Assembly (NCBI GenBank): GCA_011371515.1
Contig: DRQE01000128.1
Coordinates: forward strand, 1 to 7,886
DNA from: Deltaproteobacteria bacterium
GTDB lineage: Bacteria > Desulfobacterota > GWC2-55-46 > DRQE01
Direction of reading: 5' to 3'
Length of the DNA stretch: 7,886 nt
Shown here: positions 5,747 to 7,886 of the stretch, piece by piece
Layout: every line of letters begins with the position of its first letter
Numbering within the stretch: the stretch's first letter is position 1
The notes under the pieces: generated by a model
What the model saw: only the letters and a program-made list of their open reading frames with translations
Told to the model about the DNA's origin: nothing
Databases searched by the model: none
Translations under genes and position numbers: made by a program

Positions 5747-5775
5747 TTTATAACCAGATTGAGTCTTTAAGGCAA
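5747..5775 (-). promoter_or_regulatory. Sigma70-type promoter of nth
   Basis: -35 TTGCCT (5770-5775) and -10 TATAAA (5747-5752) with a 17-base spacer, directly behind the groESL terminator. The -10 is followed at once by AAGGAG (5741-5746). The predicted start of transcription, near 5740, would therefore exclude that ribosome binding sequence and leave only about 12 bases before the ATG at 5728. Confidence 0.65.
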
Positions 5776-5788
5776 CGGTTTTTTGCAC

Positions 5789-5824
5789 AAAAAAAAGGGA
5801 CGACACCCTGTGTGGTGCCATCCC
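5789..5824 (-). terminator. Rho-independent terminator of the groESL operon
   Basis: On the minus strand an 11-base-pair stem (GGGATGGCACC with GGTGTCGTCCC, two G-U pairs) and a six-base loop are followed immediately by eight Ts. It lies 28 bases after the groEL stop codon. A smaller hairpin of AAGAGG/CCTCTT (5836-5849) sits between the stop codon and the terminator. Confidence 0.93.
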
Positions 5825-5852
5825 CTTCTCAGTTGCCTCTTTCAAGAGGGCT

Positions 5853-7496
<1,644 letters not shown>

Positions 7497-7530
7497 TTAT
7501 AAGTTTTTTAAATTCCTTTTAGTTCTTCTT

Positions 7531-7821
7531 TTAGCCTTCAACGATGCCGAGAATGTCGTCTTCCCTCATTATGAGGTACTCTTCGCCTTCCAGCTTGACC
7601 TCTGTGCCGGCATACTTGCTGAATATGACGGTATCACCCTCTTTTACATCCATGGGGATGAGTTTCCCATTCTCGTCCTTCCTTCCGGGCCCAACGGCTA
7701 TCACCTTGCCCTCAACAGGGGTTTCCTTTGCAGTGTCAGGGATTATTATGCCGCCTTTTGTCTTCTCCTCTTCCTCAAGCCTTTTTACAATTACACGATC
7801 ATGAAGGGGTTTAATCTTCAT
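7531..7821 (-). CDS. groES: Co-chaperonin GroES (Hsp10)
   Basis: A 96-residue co-chaperonin of normal length that forms the heptameric lid on GroEL. It begins [14 protein letters not shown]. The mobile loop (about residues 16-34) holds the GroEL-contacting G-G-I-I-I-P-D (23-29). V-G-P-G-R (43-47), the F-S-K-Y-A-G-T-E-V stretch (67-75) and the ending E-D-D-I-L-G-I-V complete the family pattern. The ATG at 7821 lies 8 bases after AAGGAGG (7830-7836). It is the first gene of the groES-groEL operon. No CIRCE repeat (TTAGCACTC-N9-GAGTGCTAA) is present in the 65 bases upstream that are visible. Confidence 0.98.
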   Translation of the reverse strand: MKIKPLHDRVIVKRLEEEEKTKGGIIIPDTAKETPVEGKVIAVGPGRKDENGKLIPMDVKEGDTVIFSKYAGTEVKLEGEEYLIMREDDILGIVEG

Positions 7822-7877
7822 ATAACATACCTCCTTTTTAAAGTTTTTTTGGGGATTTTCGTGGCTTGGTATTATTG

Positions 7878-7883
7878 AATATA
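7878..7883 (-). promoter_or_regulatory. Possible -10 box of the groESL promoter at the window edge
   Basis: TATATT on the minus strand, about 57 bases upstream of the groES start. Its -35 partner would lie outside the window, so this is only a weak suggestion. The leader between it and the ribosome binding site is AT-rich, with no CIRCE-like inverted repeat. Confidence 0.25.
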
Positions 7884-7886
7884 AGA

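Noticed and set aside
5729..5845. 39-codon N-terminal extension of nth
   Set aside because: It would run through the groESL terminator and the nth promoter and has no family match. The ATG at 5728 gives the usual length.
7822..7886. Search for a CIRCE (HrcA) operator upstream of groES
   Set aside because: No TTAGCACTC/GAGTGCTAA inverted repeat is visible in the 65 bases available; the rest of the upstream region is outside the window.

Overview
All eight conventional genes in this window, and a ninth hidden one, lie on the minus strand, so transcription runs from high to low coordinates. The gene content is bacterial. An anaerobic and possibly thermophilic lineage is suggested by a UGA-decoded selenoprotein, by frequent AGG (Arg) and ATA (Ile) codons, and by a gene order ndk - rlmN - mtnP - pfkB-type kinase - PilW-like TPR lipoprotein that I associate from memory with Nitrospirota and related deep-branching sulfur or metal reducers. 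The taxonomic placement is an inference of low to moderate confidence, since no search was possible.

Layout in the direction of transcription. (1) groES (7531-7821) and groEL (5853-7481) form the chaperonin operon. It is closed by a very clear rho-independent terminator at 5789-5824. (2) nth (5054-5728) encodes endonuclease III and has its own sigma70-like promoter just behind that terminator. (3) A small gene that normal ORF calling breaks up lies at about 4732-4965. It encodes a glutaredoxin-like selenoprotein with an in-frame UGA in the redox motif (U-P-Y-T). A second UGA near the C terminus gives the reading G-G-T-U-G-V-stop. It has a textbook promoter with nested inverted repeats in the spacer, an excellent ribosome binding site, and candidate SECIS hairpins behind each UGA. 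A GC-rich hairpin at 4619-4643 follows it. (4) A tightly packed series follows: ndk (4160-4582), a protoglobin-PsiE fusion membrane protein (3266-4156), rlmN (2177-3247), mtnP (1253-2113), a PfkB-family sugar/nucleoside kinase (331-1239), and the start of a PilW-like TPR lipoprotein that leaves the window at position 1.

Roles. The window joins housekeeping functions: protein folding (GroESL), base-excision repair (Nth), nucleotide balance (Ndk), 23S rRNA/tRNA methylation (RlmN), and methylthioadenosine salvage (MtnP with its kinase neighbour). Two less usual genes are inserted among them. One is the tiny redox selenoprotein. The other is a membrane protein that couples a haem-binding globin sensor domain to a PsiE-type four-helix membrane module. 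These two are the items worth a second look. No rRNA, tRNA, CRISPR array, insertion sequence or phage gene was seen. The longest stretch without a gene is the 149-158 bases between the selenoprotein and ndk.
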